Below, in pieces: positions 24,134 through 31,967 of a DNA stretch of 32,354 bases (positions within the stretch are counted from its first letter, which is position 1; each line of letters begins with the position of its first letter). The DNA is taken from assembly GCA_013215615.1 (NCBI GenBank), contig JABSQX010000029.1, forward strand, positions 1 through 32,354, given 5' to 3'. Source of the stretch: Myxococcales bacterium (GTDB lineage: Bacteria; Myxococcota_A; UBA9160; SMWR01). The position numbers were made by a program, and so were the translations under genes. A model generated the notes under the pieces. The model worked only from the letters and a program-made list of their open reading frames with translations. It was not told the origin of the DNA and ran no database searches.

Positions 24134-24487
24134 ATGGCGAACTCCCTCACAGACAACGACGGCAGCGAGATCATCGAGCGCTTTCGTGCCCCGGCTTTCA
24201 TTCGCGAAGACCTGACCCGCTTCGCGCTCAGCGCAGGGGGGCAGGCCTGGGGGCGGCCGGGGCTCGATGTCAAGTACCGCAGCCTCGCGACGATCGCGGT
24301 GCTCACGGCGCTGCAGCGCAGCGACGCCCTTCGCGAACACATGGGACTCGGTCTCGACAACGGCCTGACGCCCCGCGAGATCTGCGAGACGCTCTTCCAA
24401 TGCGCGATCTACGCCGGCTTTCCCACCTGCGTGCACGCCATGGAGATCGCGCATGACGTCTTCGAGGAGCGGGGCGTCGGCGAGTGA
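24134..24487 (+). CDS. Carboxymuconolactone decarboxylase-family protein
   Basis: A 117-residue protein of the CMD/AhpD-like fold. The helix pair LDVKYRSLATIAVLTAL (45-61) and ICETLFQCAIYAGFPTCVHAM (82-102) matches 4-carboxymuconolactone decarboxylase (PcaC-type), including the conserved E-x(n)-A-x-YAG-P element. It has no CxxC pair, so it is not a peroxidase of the AhpD kind. PcaC-type proteins decarboxylate 4-carboxymuconolactone, but many relatives in lipid clusters have unknown roles. ATG at 24134 has a strong AAAGGAGAG leader. It is separated from the glycan genes by 142 bases and converges on the BKACE gene. Confidence 0.9.
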   Translation: MANSLTDNDGSEIIERFRAPAFIREDLTRFALSAGGQAWGRPGLDVKYRSLATIAVLTALQRSDALREHMGLGLDNGLTPREICETLFQCAIYAGFPTCVHAMEIAHDVFEERGVGE

Positions 24488-24495
24488 CGATTCGC

Positions 24496-24514
24496 GGTGA
24501 TCGTTGCGATCGCC
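24496..24514. terminator. Bidirectional hairpin between convergent genes
   Basis: GGTGATCG (24496-24503) pairs with CGATCGCC (24507-24514) with one T-G wobble and a three-base loop. It lies 8 bases past the CMD-family stop and 12 from the convergent BKACE stop, the right place for a shared terminator. There is no T tract. Confidence 0.5.
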
Positions 24515-24526
24515 ACGGCTGCCCGC

Positions 24527-25408
24527 CTAGCCCATCAAGCCGAAGCGATCGCGCACCAGCGCGGGTGTCGCAGGCTCGCGCCCGTGGGCGCGGGCCATCG
24601 CCACGAGTTTCTCGACGATGTTCGCGTTGGTCGGCGTGCCCAGTTCGAGATAGGGATAGTCGCCGAGACCCAGCGCGAAGTGTCCGCCGCGCTCGAGCAC
24701 CAGGTCGGCGAGCTCGAGGAGGTTCGCCCCGTAGGCGAGCACGTTCCACTCCAGGTCGACTCCGGCGGGGATGAAATCCAGCAGAGCAGCGAGGCCGCGG
24801 GGTGTCACGGGGTGTCCCGAGAGCACGCCCTCGCCAGTGAGCAGGAGCTGCAGGTACAAGGGTTCCTCGAGAACGCCCGTATCCAGGAGCGGCTCGACGA
24901 AGCGAAGCGATGGGACGCTGTAGGCCACGCCGATGGGCCGCACGCCCACTGCGCGGACTCCCTCCGAGAGGGCGCGTAGCGTCGCGACGGTGTTCTCGTA
25001 GAGGGAGTCCTCGCGGTCGAAAGAGCGCTTCTCGCTGTCGTAGAAGCTGATGTTGGCCGAAGCGAGATCGAGGGGAACCAGCTCGGCGCGCGTCGCCGGA
25101 CTCGCTGCCATGGCGTGGATGTGTGCGAAGCGCTCCTCGATCACGCTCGAGACCGTGGCGCCCAGGGTTGGCATCATTACGATGTCGCTGGACGCGCGTA
25201 GAGCGCGGCCGATCTCGCAGTAGACGGCGGGATCCGTTGATGCCGCCCCGGTCTCGGAATCGCGTGCGTGAAAGTGCGCGACCGATGCTCCGGCGTCCCG
25301 GCAGGCGGCCGCCGCCTCGGCGATCTCCTCCGGGCTGAAGGGCACGTTGGGATTCGGCTCCCGGGGCGTGTACTCGTTGAGACGCGCTTCGATCAGCACT
25401 TCGTCCAC
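24527..25408 (-). CDS. Beta-keto acid cleavage enzyme (BKACE, DUF849)
   Basis: A 293-residue DUF849 TIM-barrel protein. The Zn ligands are H45 and H47 in VAHFHARD (43-50), the third Glu is probably E220 (DLEWN), and EARLNEYTPRE (7-17) supplies the substrate-site segment. The family condenses a beta-keto acid with acetyl-CoA, giving acetoacetate and a new CoA ester. The keto acid is not predictable here. The GTG at 25408 is chosen because homology starts at once and GGAAG lies upstream; a 22-residue Arg/Gly-rich extension is rejected. It is divergent from the dehydrogenase at 25543 across 134 bases. Confidence 0.9.
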   Translation of the reverse strand: MDEVLIEARLNEYTPREPNPNVPFSPEEIAEAAAACRDAGASVAHFHARDSETGAASTDPAVYCEIGRALRASSDIVMMPTLGATVSSVIEERFAHIHAMAASPATRAELVPLDLASANISFYDSEKRSFDREDSLYENTVATLRALSEGVRAVGVRPIGVAYSVPSLRFVEPLLDTGVLEEPLYLQLLLTGEGVLSGHPVTPRGLAALLDFIPAGVDLEWNVLAYGANLLELADLVLERGGHFALGLGDYPYLELGTPTNANIVEKLVAMARAHGREPATPALVRDRFGLMG

Positions 25409-25473
25409 TGGCGGTCTTCCTTCGGCGCGTGCGGCAGGGGAGCGTTGCTTGCCGCGGCGTCCGCCGCCACGCA

Positions 25474-25502
25474 TTTACAAGACGCTGCGTATCGTATATC
25501 TT
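25474..25502 (+). promoter_or_regulatory. Sigma-70-like promoter (TTTACA - 17 - TATCTT)
   Basis: TTTACA (25474-25479) and TATCTT (25497-25502) are 17 bases apart in a locally AT-rich patch between divergent genes. TATATC at 25495-25500 is an overlapping alternative -10. Transcription would begin near 25509, about 34 bases before the GTG at 25543. Confidence 0.5.
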
Positions 25503-25542
25503 GCGAGAGTCCGACGAAGGCCGTGTGGCCGAGGAGGTTCCG

Positions 25543-26724
25543 GTGGATTTCGATTTCTCGCCCGAAGAACAGAAATTTGCGGAAGAGGTCGAGCAGTGGC
25601 TGGTGGAGAACCACGACCCGGTGGTGATGGATCCCACCCGCGAGAACTTCACCCAGCTCGCCGACACTCCCGAGCGCCGGGACTTCATGAAGAAGTTGGC
25701 CGCCCAAGGCTGGCTGGGCATGTCATGGCCCAAGGAGTATGGCGGGCAGGAGATCGAGGGCGTCTACGAGTTCATCCTCAACGAGGCGCTCGCGCGGCAT
25801 GCCGCTCCGCAGATCGGAAAGGGCGTGGGGATCATCGGCAAGACGCTGATCCGCCACGGCAACGATACGCTGAAGGCGGAGTTCCTGCCCAAGATCCTCA
25901 CCGCCGAGGTGGAGTTCGCGGTGGGCTACAGCGAGCCGCAGGCGGGGTCGGACGCCGCCAACATGCAACTCAAGGCGGAGAAGGTCGAGGGGGGCTGGAA
26001 GCTCAACGGTCAGAAGATGTGGACGACCTCCGCGCACTTCGCGGACTGGTACTGGCTGGGGGCGCGTACCGACCCCGACAAGCCCAAGCACGATGGCTTG
26101 AGCCTCTTCTTGATCCCCATGGACCACCCGGGGCTCGAGGTGCAGAGCCTGCCTACCATCGGCAAGGACACCACCAACCAGGTCTTCTTCGAGGACGTCT
26201 TCGTACCCGACGACTACCTGGTCGGCGAGCGGGGCCGTGGCTTCCAGTACATCTCCGAAGCCCTCGACCTCGAGCGCTTCACGATGTTCACCCTCTCTCC
26301 CATCAGCGAACGTTCCCGGTTGCTGACGGATTGGGTGAAGGTCGCCAAGCGTGACGACAAACCCCTCAAAGACGACCCCAACGTGCGGCGCCTCGTGGCC
26401 CACATCGCGACCGACACCGCCGTCGCCAAGGGCCTGAGTGTGCGCTTCGTGTGCGCGGCCATGAGCGGTGGGAAGCCGCCCACCATCCAATCCTCCCAGT
26501 ACAAGCTCTTTACCACGACCCTCTCCCAGCGCGTCTGCCGGGACGCCCTCGACATCACCGGAGCGGCGGGGCAGCTCCGCGAGGGCCAGGAGGATGCACC
26601 GCTCAAGGGCCGCTTCGAGGGCGCCTACCGGGCCACCGTCAACGAGACGGTGGGGGGCGGCTCCTCGGAGATCCAGAAGAACATCATCGCCCGACGCGAG
26701 TTGGGCCTGCCGAAGAACTTCTAG
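25543..26724 (+). CDS. Acyl-CoA dehydrogenase, catalytic type (igr-like block)
   Basis: A 393-residue acyl-CoA dehydrogenase. GYSEPQAGSDAA (128-139), GQKMWTTSAHFADW (156-169) and GGGSSEIQKNIIARRELGLP at the end are typical. E244 in LDLERF is the predicted catalytic base. The GTG at 25543 is preceded by GAGGAGG; another GTG 15 codons upstream is less well placed. It opens a rightward block with a racemase, two MaoC halves and a second dehydrogenase at 29017 that lacks the Glu, so the pair may form one heteromeric enzyme although three genes separate them. It is the close paralogue of the gene at 19353. Confidence 0.93.
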   Translation: MDFDFSPEEQKFAEEVEQWLVENHDPVVMDPTRENFTQLADTPERRDFMKKLAAQGWLGMSWPKEYGGQEIEGVYEFILNEALARHAAPQIGKGVGIIGKTLIRHGNDTLKAEFLPKILTAEVEFAVGYSEPQAGSDAANMQLKAEKVEGGWKLNGQKMWTTSAHFADWYWLGARTDPDKPKHDGLSLFLIPMDHPGLEVQSLPTIGKDTTNQVFFEDVFVPDDYLVGERGRGFQYISEALDLERFTMFTLSPISERSRLLTDWVKVAKRDDKPLKDDPNVRRLVAHIATDTAVAKGLSVRFVCAAMSGGKPPTIQSSQYKLFTTTLSQRVCRDALDITGAAGQLREGQEDAPLKGRFEGAYRATVNETVGGGSSEIQKNIIARRELGLPKNF

Positions 26725-26780
26725 CGCGGCGCCGCGCAACGCAGGGCAGATGGGGCGCAGCCCCGTCGTCCAGGTGGTCC

Positions 26781-27953
26781 ATGCCCCAACCCCCCGAAGC
26801 ACTGCAAGGCACGACGGTGCTCGACTTTTCCACGGTCGGGCCGGCGACCCGCTGCGCGCGCATCCTGGCCGACTACGGGGCGCGGGTCATCAAGGTCGGA
26901 GTTCCACCCAGCAAGCTCGGCCTGCAGGTCCAGCCCGGCTTCTGGATGTATTCGGCGAACCGGGGCCTCGAGCAGGTTCGCATCGACCTCAAGGACCCGC
27001 GGGGCCGCGCGGCCCTCCTGAAACTCGCCGAGCGCGCGGACGTATTGATCGAGAGCTTCCGGCCTGGCGCGATGAAGAAACTGGGCCTCGCCTACGAGGA
27101 CCTCGAGGCCATCAACCCTCGCCTCGTCTACTGCTCGACCAGCGGCTTCGGCCAGGACGGTCCCGCCGCGAAGCAAGCGGGCCACGACCTCAACTACCTG
27201 GCGGTCGGGGGCTTCTTGCACACCAGCAACCGGCGAGGGGACGGTGGTCCGCCGATTCCGGGCGCCACGGTGGCGGATGGCGCCGCGGGTGGCATGCACG
27301 CAGCCCTGGCGATCATGGCCGCATTGCTGCGGCGCGCACAGACCGGAAAGGGCGAGTACCTCGATGTCTGTGTCGCCGAGGGCGTGCTGTGGCTCACCTC
27401 CCTCTACATCGACCAGTACCTCGCCACCGGCGACCCCCCGGGCCCCGGCCACGATATTCTGACAGGACGCTACGCGTGCTACGACACCTATGCGTGCAGT
27501 GACGGAAAGTGGCTCTCGCTGGGGGTCATCGAGGGTCACTTCTACGCCAACCTCTGCAAAGCCCTGGGTTGCGAGCAATGGTTGGAGAGCGAGTACGACG
27601 ACGCCGTGCAGGACGAGATCCGCCGTGATTTCGCTGCGGCCATCGCGAAGCGACCGCGGGATGAGTGGGTGGCGGAACTCGCGCCGGCCAATACCTGCGT
27701 GGCGCCCGTCTACAGCATGGAGGAACTCGTCGAGGACGCCCAGTTCCAGGCGCGTGGGATCTTCGGCGAAGTCCTGCACCCCGAGCACGGCCGTTTTCGG
27801 CAGGTGAACCCCGCTTTCGCGGGAATGCGGAGGCCCACCGAGGCCGTCCCGGTGCCGGACTGGAGCCAGACGAACACCGTAGATGTGCTCGCCGAGGCCG
27901 GGATCGGAGTGGAAGAGATCGAGGCAATGCGCGACGAGGGCATCGTCGCCTGA
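26781..27953 (+). CDS. Alpha-methylacyl-CoA racemase-like (CoA-transferase family III)
   Basis: A 390-residue family III CoA-transferase-fold protein. It matches alpha-methylacyl-CoA racemase (human AMACR, M. tuberculosis MCR) rather than a transferase: GHDLNYLAVGG (134-144) places the catalytic His at H135, and ATVADGAAGG (162-171) places the Asp at D166. The later ILTGRYACYDTY and GVIEGHFYANLCKALG stretches follow AMACR order. It would interconvert the (2R)- and (2S)-methylacyl-CoA forms, which is needed before oxidation of sterol or isoprenoid side chains. ATG at 26781 is the homology-supported start; no strong ribosome site is seen. It lies 56 bases after the dehydrogenase and 12 before the first MaoC gene. 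Confidence 0.88.
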   Translation: MPQPPEALQGTTVLDFSTVGPATRCARILADYGARVIKVGVPPSKLGLQVQPGFWMYSANRGLEQVRIDLKDPRGRAALLKLAERADVLIESFRPGAMKKLGLAYEDLEAINPRLVYCSTSGFGQDGPAAKQAGHDLNYLAVGGFLHTSNRRGDGGPPIPGATVADGAAGGMHAALAIMAALLRRAQTGKGEYLDVCVAEGVLWLTSLYIDQYLATGDPPGPGHDILTGRYACYDTYACSDGKWLSLGVIEGHFYANLCKALGCEQWLESEYDDAVQDEIRRDFAAAIAKRPRDEWVAELAPANTCVAPVYSMEELVEDAQFQARGIFGEVLHPEHGRFRQVNPAFAGMRRPTEAVPVPDWSQTNTVDVLAEAGIGVEEIEAMRDEGIVA

Positions 27954-27965
27954 GAGGAGAAGGAG

Positions 27966-28475
27966 ATGTCGGACCTGCCCGCCGAAGTTCAGGGTTGGAT
28001 CGGAGAAAAGCGCTATCCCATCGAGAGCGAGTTCGACGTGGAGCGTGGCTACATCTTTTCGAGCTGCGCGTCGGCGGAGAACGGCAATCCGCTCTTCTGG
28101 GACGAAAAGGTCGCGCAGGCGGTCACCGGGGGGTTCATCGCGCCCCCGAGCATGATCTCGGTCTGGTTCCGGCCGCATTTCTGGACGCCCGATCGCACCG
28201 AGGAGGGCAAGCCCCTCCAGTGCCACTTCGACTTGAAGGATTCCCTGGCTCTCCCGGAGGCGATCATCGCCGACAACACCATCGTCTTTGGAGAACCCGT
28301 GCGGATCGGCGACCGGCTCAGCACCTACCAGGTGATCCGTTCGGTGAGCGAACTCAAGACCACCAAGCTGGGGACCGGGCGTTTCTGGGTGCTGGACGTC
28401 GTCTATGAAAACCAGAAGGGAGAACTCGTGGGGACGGAGAGTTACACGGGCTTCGGTTACCGGAGGGACTCCTGA
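27966..28475 (+). CDS. FAS1-like/MaoC-type dehydratase half without catalytic His
   Basis: A 169-residue single-hotdog protein of the FAS1-like dehydratase/MaoC N-terminal type. ENGNPLFWDEKVA (38-50) corresponds to the hydratase-2 motif D-x-NP-x-H-x-D but lacks the Asp and His (Phe44/Trp45 there). FIAPPSMIS (57-65) is the family's substrate-tunnel APP motif. It is therefore probably the substrate-binding half, paired with the catalytic half encoded next; the stop and next ATG overlap by one base (TGATG). The arrangement resembles the ChsH1-ChsH2 enoyl-CoA hydratase of cholesterol side-chain breakdown, but without a DUF35 domain. ATG at 27966 has GAGGAGAAGGAG upstream. Confidence 0.87.
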   Translation: MSDLPAEVQGWIGEKRYPIESEFDVERGYIFSSCASAENGNPLFWDEKVAQAVTGGFIAPPSMISVWFRPHFWTPDRTEEGKPLQCHFDLKDSLALPEAIIADNTIVFGEPVRIGDRLSTYQVIRSVSELKTTKLGTGRFWVLDVVYENQKGELVGTESYTGFGYRRDS

Positions 28476-28951
28476 TGAGCGCGAACCTGACGATCGGTGA
28501 GGTGGAGAAGGGGCAGAGCCTTCCGGACCTGAGCATCGACGTGGGGGTCACCAACGTGGTTCTCGGCGCCCTCGCGAGCCGCGACTGGCGGCCCATGCAC
28601 CACGACAAGGATTTCGCAGTGGAGCGCAACGGCACCCGCCACGTCTTCGTCAACACGCCCCACAATGCCGCCTACTTCGAGCGCTACATCACCGACTGGA
28701 CGGGTCCGCTGGGCCGGCTGGGGCGCATCAAGTTTCAAATGAAGGACTCGGTCTTTCCCGGAGACACCATGGTCTTCAACGGCGAGGTGGACGAGGTTCG
28801 CGTCGACGAGCGCGGATGCGCGTGGGCGGACGTGCGCGTGGAATTGCGGGTAGGGGGTGAGGTCACCACCGAGTGCACGGCCAGCGTGGCGATCCCCCAG
28901 GGAGAGGACGACAATCCGTGGAAGCGGCGGGGCGAGGACTGGCAGCCCTGA
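28475..28951 (+). CDS. MaoC-type enoyl-CoA hydratase, catalytic half
   Basis: A 158-residue hotdog protein with the (R)-hydratase-2 motif: D37, P40, H42 and D44 in RDWRPMHHDKDFA (36-48), with Arg instead of Asn before the Pro. D37 and H42 are the expected water-activating pair. It would hydrate 2-enoyl-CoAs formed by the neighbouring dehydrogenases, with the preceding gene's product as partner. Start overlap with that gene indicates coupled, equimolar synthesis. A charged tail (GEDDNPWKRRGEDWQP) closes the protein. The next dehydrogenase begins 65 bases on. Confidence 0.9.
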   Translation: MSANLTIGEVEKGQSLPDLSIDVGVTNVVLGALASRDWRPMHHDKDFAVERNGTRHVFVNTPHNAAYFERYITDWTGPLGRLGRIKFQMKDSVFPGDTMVFNGEVDEVRVDERGCAWADVRVELRVGGEVTTECTASVAIPQGEDDNPWKRRGEDWQP

Positions 28952-29016
28952 AGGGGCCCAGGCGTCGAAGGAATCACGGCCGTTGCGGCCGATCACAAGT
29001 CAGAGGGACATCGACA

Positions 29017-30132
29017 ATGGATCTCGAACTCAGCGAAGAACAGCAACTCATCAAGGACATGACGCGAAGCATGCTCGCCGAGCACTCCCCGGTGGAGGTG
29101 GTTCGCGAGGTCGAGGACGATCCCAAGGGTTACCCGGACGAGCTGTGGAAACAGATGGGCGAGCTGGGACTGCTGGGGGTCCTGATTCCGGAGGACCACG
29201 GCGGGGGAGGGCAGACACTGCTCGAGGCGGCGCTGATCTACGAGGAAATCGGGCGTGCGATGGCGCCCACGCCGCATTTCGTGAGTGCCGTGATGAGCGC
29301 GGGGGTCCTGCTCGCGGCGGGTAGCGAGGCCCAGCAGGGCGAGTGGCTGCCTCGAATCGGCAGCGGGGATGCGATCCTGACGCCGGCCTGGTTGGAGCCG
29401 GATCGTGGCTATGGACCGGTGGGCGTGCAACTCGAAGCGCGCGCCGACGGCGACGATTTTCTGCTCGCGGGCGTCAAGCGCCACGTGCACTTCGCGAGTT
29501 CCGCGGCCCGCATGATCGTGCTGGCCCGTACGCCGGCGGGCGTGGATCTCTTCCTGGTGGATCCGGGAGCCGAGGGCGTGGAACTCCAACAGCAGCTCTC
29601 ACAGTCCTCGGATTGCCAGTACCGGGTCGATTTCTCGGACGTGCGCGTGTCGGCGGCGGACCGCATCGGTCCGGCGGGGTCGGGCTGGGCGACCTGGAAT
29701 GACGTGATGCACCAGGGCATCGTGTTGCTTGCCGCCCAGGCGATCGGCGGGTCGGAGCGCGCGCTCGAGGAAACCGTCGAGTACGCGAAGACCCGCAAGC
29801 AGTTCGACAAGCCCCTCGGCGCCTTCCAAGCCATCGCCCACTACCTCGCGGATTGCTCGACCACGATCGAGGGCGGTCGCGTGCTCGTCTACGAGGCGGC
29901 CTGGAACCACGCCCAGGGCCGCTCGATCGTTCGATTGGCCCCCATGGCAAAGCTCTTCTGCTGCGAGACCTACCGCGAGACCACGCGGCAGTGCGAGCAG
30001 GTCTGGGGTGGGGTGGGCTTCACCATCGAGTACGACATCCAGCTCTTCTTTCGCCGAGCCAAGCAGCTGCAGCTCTCCTGGTGGGACACCCCGTACCTCG
30101 AGGAACTGGTGGCCGCGGACGTGCTGGACTGA
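29017..30132 (+). CDS. Acyl-CoA dehydrogenase, non-catalytic-type (beta) subunit
   Basis: A 371-residue acyl-CoA dehydrogenase. RKQFDKPLGAFQA (260-272) is the FAD-contact region, and WGGVGFTIEYDIQLFFRRAK (330-349) is the subgroup's C-terminal signature. The helix-G catalytic Glu is absent: the aligned stretch reads VMHQGIV (230-236). There is no C-terminal Y-E-G either. Like the gene at 283 it resembles FadE29/FadE27-type partner subunits, and the nearest catalytic candidate is the product of 25543. ATG at 29017 is chosen from homology, with AGAGGGAC upstream. It is the last gene of the lipid block; the sulfatase follows after 93 bases. Confidence 0.92.
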   Translation: MDLELSEEQQLIKDMTRSMLAEHSPVEVVREVEDDPKGYPDELWKQMGELGLLGVLIPEDHGGGGQTLLEAALIYEEIGRAMAPTPHFVSAVMSAGVLLAAGSEAQQGEWLPRIGSGDAILTPAWLEPDRGYGPVGVQLEARADGDDFLLAGVKRHVHFASSAARMIVLARTPAGVDLFLVDPGAEGVELQQQLSQSSDCQYRVDFSDVRVSAADRIGPAGSGWATWNDVMHQGIVLLAAQAIGGSERALEETVEYAKTRKQFDKPLGAFQAIAHYLADCSTTIEGGRVLVYEAAWNHAQGRSIVRLAPMAKLFCCETYRETTRQCEQVWGGVGFTIEYDIQLFFRRAKQLQLSWWDTPYLEELVAADVLD

Positions 30133-30171
30133 GCGGCTGTCGGATGAGGATGTGCGCGGACTGCGAGGGAG

Positions 30172-30177
30172 TATGCT
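30172..30177 (+). promoter_or_regulatory. Candidate -10 element TATGCT for the sulfatase
   Basis: GTATGCTCGGG lies 48 bases before the ATG at 30226 in the 93-base gap after the dehydrogenase. No -35 is recognisable. It matches the eight-base form seen before fumarase (10290). Confidence 0.4.
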
Positions 30178-30225
30178 CGGGCGCGCTCATTGCTCGGGTC
30201 CTTCGATCCATCCTCATTCGTCTCG

Positions 30226-31935
30226 ATGGCTGAACTCGCTCGAGCTGCGTCCCTGCTGCTGCTCGTCTTTGCGAGCGCGCTGGCGACGCAGGGTTGGGCG
30301 ACGGTCGAGACGGCCCCCACGCAGCCCAACGTACTGCTGATCATTGCGGACGATCTCGGCTGGGGGGACATCGGCGCACTCGGCAGCGAAATCCCCACGC
30401 CCCACATCGACAGCCTCGCCGCCGAGGGCGTGCTGTTCACGAACTTCCACACCGCCGCCACCTGTTCGCCGAGCCGCGCAATGCTGCTGACCGGGGTCGA
30501 CACCCACCTGGCCGGGCTCGGCAACATGATCACCTTCATGCCGCCCAACCAGCGGGGGAAACCGGGCTACGAGGGGCACCTGAACCAGCGCGTGCGGACG
30601 CTCGGAGAACTCTTCCAGGAGGCCGGCTACATCACCGGCTTCTTCGGGAAATGGCACCTGGGCGAAGAGCCCGGGCAGCTCGCTCACGACCGCGGGTTCG
30701 ACCACACCCTGACGCTTGTGACCGGCGGTAGCGACAACTGGAGCGCGTTGGGTGCAGCCCCGGTGCGGCCCCCGGTCGAACCCTTTTCTCGCGACGGGAT
30801 GCTCATCGAGCGTCCGGAGGGTTTCTCGAGCGCGCTCTACACCAACGAGCTGCTTCGATTCCTGAACGGCCCCGCTGCGAGGAGCACCACGCCCTTCCTC
30901 GCCGTCCTCTCCTTTCAGGCCGTCCACTGGCCCCACCACGCGCCGGACGAAGCACTGGCGCGTCACCGGGATCGCTACCACGGTGGCTGGGACGAGGTCC
31001 GGCGTCTGCGCCACTCGAAGCTGATCGAGAGCGAGTTGCTTCCGGCGGGCACCCCGATGCGCGAACGCGACCCGCAGGTGCCCGCATGGAGCGAGGTCGG
31101 CGCGGAGGAGCGCCGCAGCGAGGCCCTGCGGATGGCCGCCTACGCGGCCATGCTCGATGACATGGATACGCACATCGGCCGCGTGCTCGATGAGCTCGAG
31201 CGCAGCGGCCGCTCGCGTGACACGCTCGTCGTCTTCGTCTCCGACAACGGACCCGACCCCTCCGAGCCCGACCAGGCGCCGCTTGCCGTGCCGTGGTACT
31301 CGGCCCGTTATCCGAAGACGAGCGATGAGACGATTGGCCGACGCGGATCCTTCCCGAGCTATGGACCCCAGTGGGCGCAGACCGGTGCCATCCACCTGCG
31401 TGGCTACAAGGGCCGGTCCTGGGAGGGGGGCATGCGCGTGCCCTTGATCATGAGGTATCCAGCAGAACTCGCGGGGGGGAAGCGGATCGACGCCTTCGCT
31501 TTTGCCCCGGATCTCGTCCCGACGCTCCTCGATTCGGCGGCGATCGCGCACCCGGCCGAGGGCGCGCGGGAGGACGGCGGCTCCGAGCTCCACGCGCCGA
31601 CCGGCCGCAGCGCCTGGGCGGTGCTGCAAGGTGCGGAGCATCGCATCCACCCGGCGGACGAGGCGGTCGGCTACGAGTTGATGACGACGGCCGCGCTCTT
31701 CCAGGGCGACTACAAGCTGGTGCGCAACGGCCCACCGCGCGGCGATGGCGAATGGAGGCTCTTCGACCTGATGCGTGACCCGGGCGAGGTGGAGGATCTG
31801 TCCGGCCGCTTGCCCGAGCGTGCGGCGAGCATGGAGCAGGCCTTCGACGCCTATTCGGCCCGGGTCGGCATCGTCCCCGTGCCCGAGGACTACGACGTTT
31901 TCAAGATGCTGATCGGTCCACCCCGCCAGAGATAG
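30226..31935 (+). CDS. Exported type I sulfatase (arylsulfatase family)
   Basis: A 569-residue sulfatase. The N-terminus (1-25) is a Sec-type signal peptide with a LLLLVFASALA core, so the enzyme works in the periplasm or outside the cell. C80 in CSPSR is the formylglycine precursor cysteine; D42 and D43 bind calcium; GKWHLG (141-146), H234 and D340-N341 are the other active-site residues. It hydrolyses sulfate esters after C80 is oxidised by a formylglycine-generating enzyme, which is not in this window. Length fits arylsulfatases. ATG at 30226 is chosen because the signal peptide starts there; a TTG at 30190 would put charged residues before it. The substrate is unknown. Confidence 0.93.
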   Translation: MAELARAASLLLLVFASALATQGWATVETAPTQPNVLLIIADDLGWGDIGALGSEIPTPHIDSLAAEGVLFTNFHTAATCSPSRAMLLTGVDTHLAGLGNMITFMPPNQRGKPGYEGHLNQRVRTLGELFQEAGYITGFFGKWHLGEEPGQLAHDRGFDHTLTLVTGGSDNWSALGAAPVRPPVEPFSRDGMLIERPEGFSSALYTNELLRFLNGPAARSTTPFLAVLSFQAVHWPHHAPDEALARHRDRYHGGWDEVRRLRHSKLIESELLPAGTPMRERDPQVPAWSEVGAEERRSEALRMAAYAAMLDDMDTHIGRVLDELERSGRSRDTLVVFVSDNGPDPSEPDQAPLAVPWYSARYPKTSDETIGRRGSFPSYGPQWAQTGAIHLRGYKGRSWEGGMRVPLIMRYPAELAGGKRIDAFAFAPDLVPTLLDSAAIAHPAEGAREDGGSELHAPTGRSAWAVLQGAEHRIHPADEAVGYELMTTAALFQGDYKLVRNGPPRGDGEWRLFDLMRDPGEVEDLSGRLPERAASMEQAFDAYSARVGIVPVPEDYDVFKMLIGPPRQR

Positions 31936-31967
31936 GATCCGGGCCCCGTCGGCGCAATTTCGAGCGT

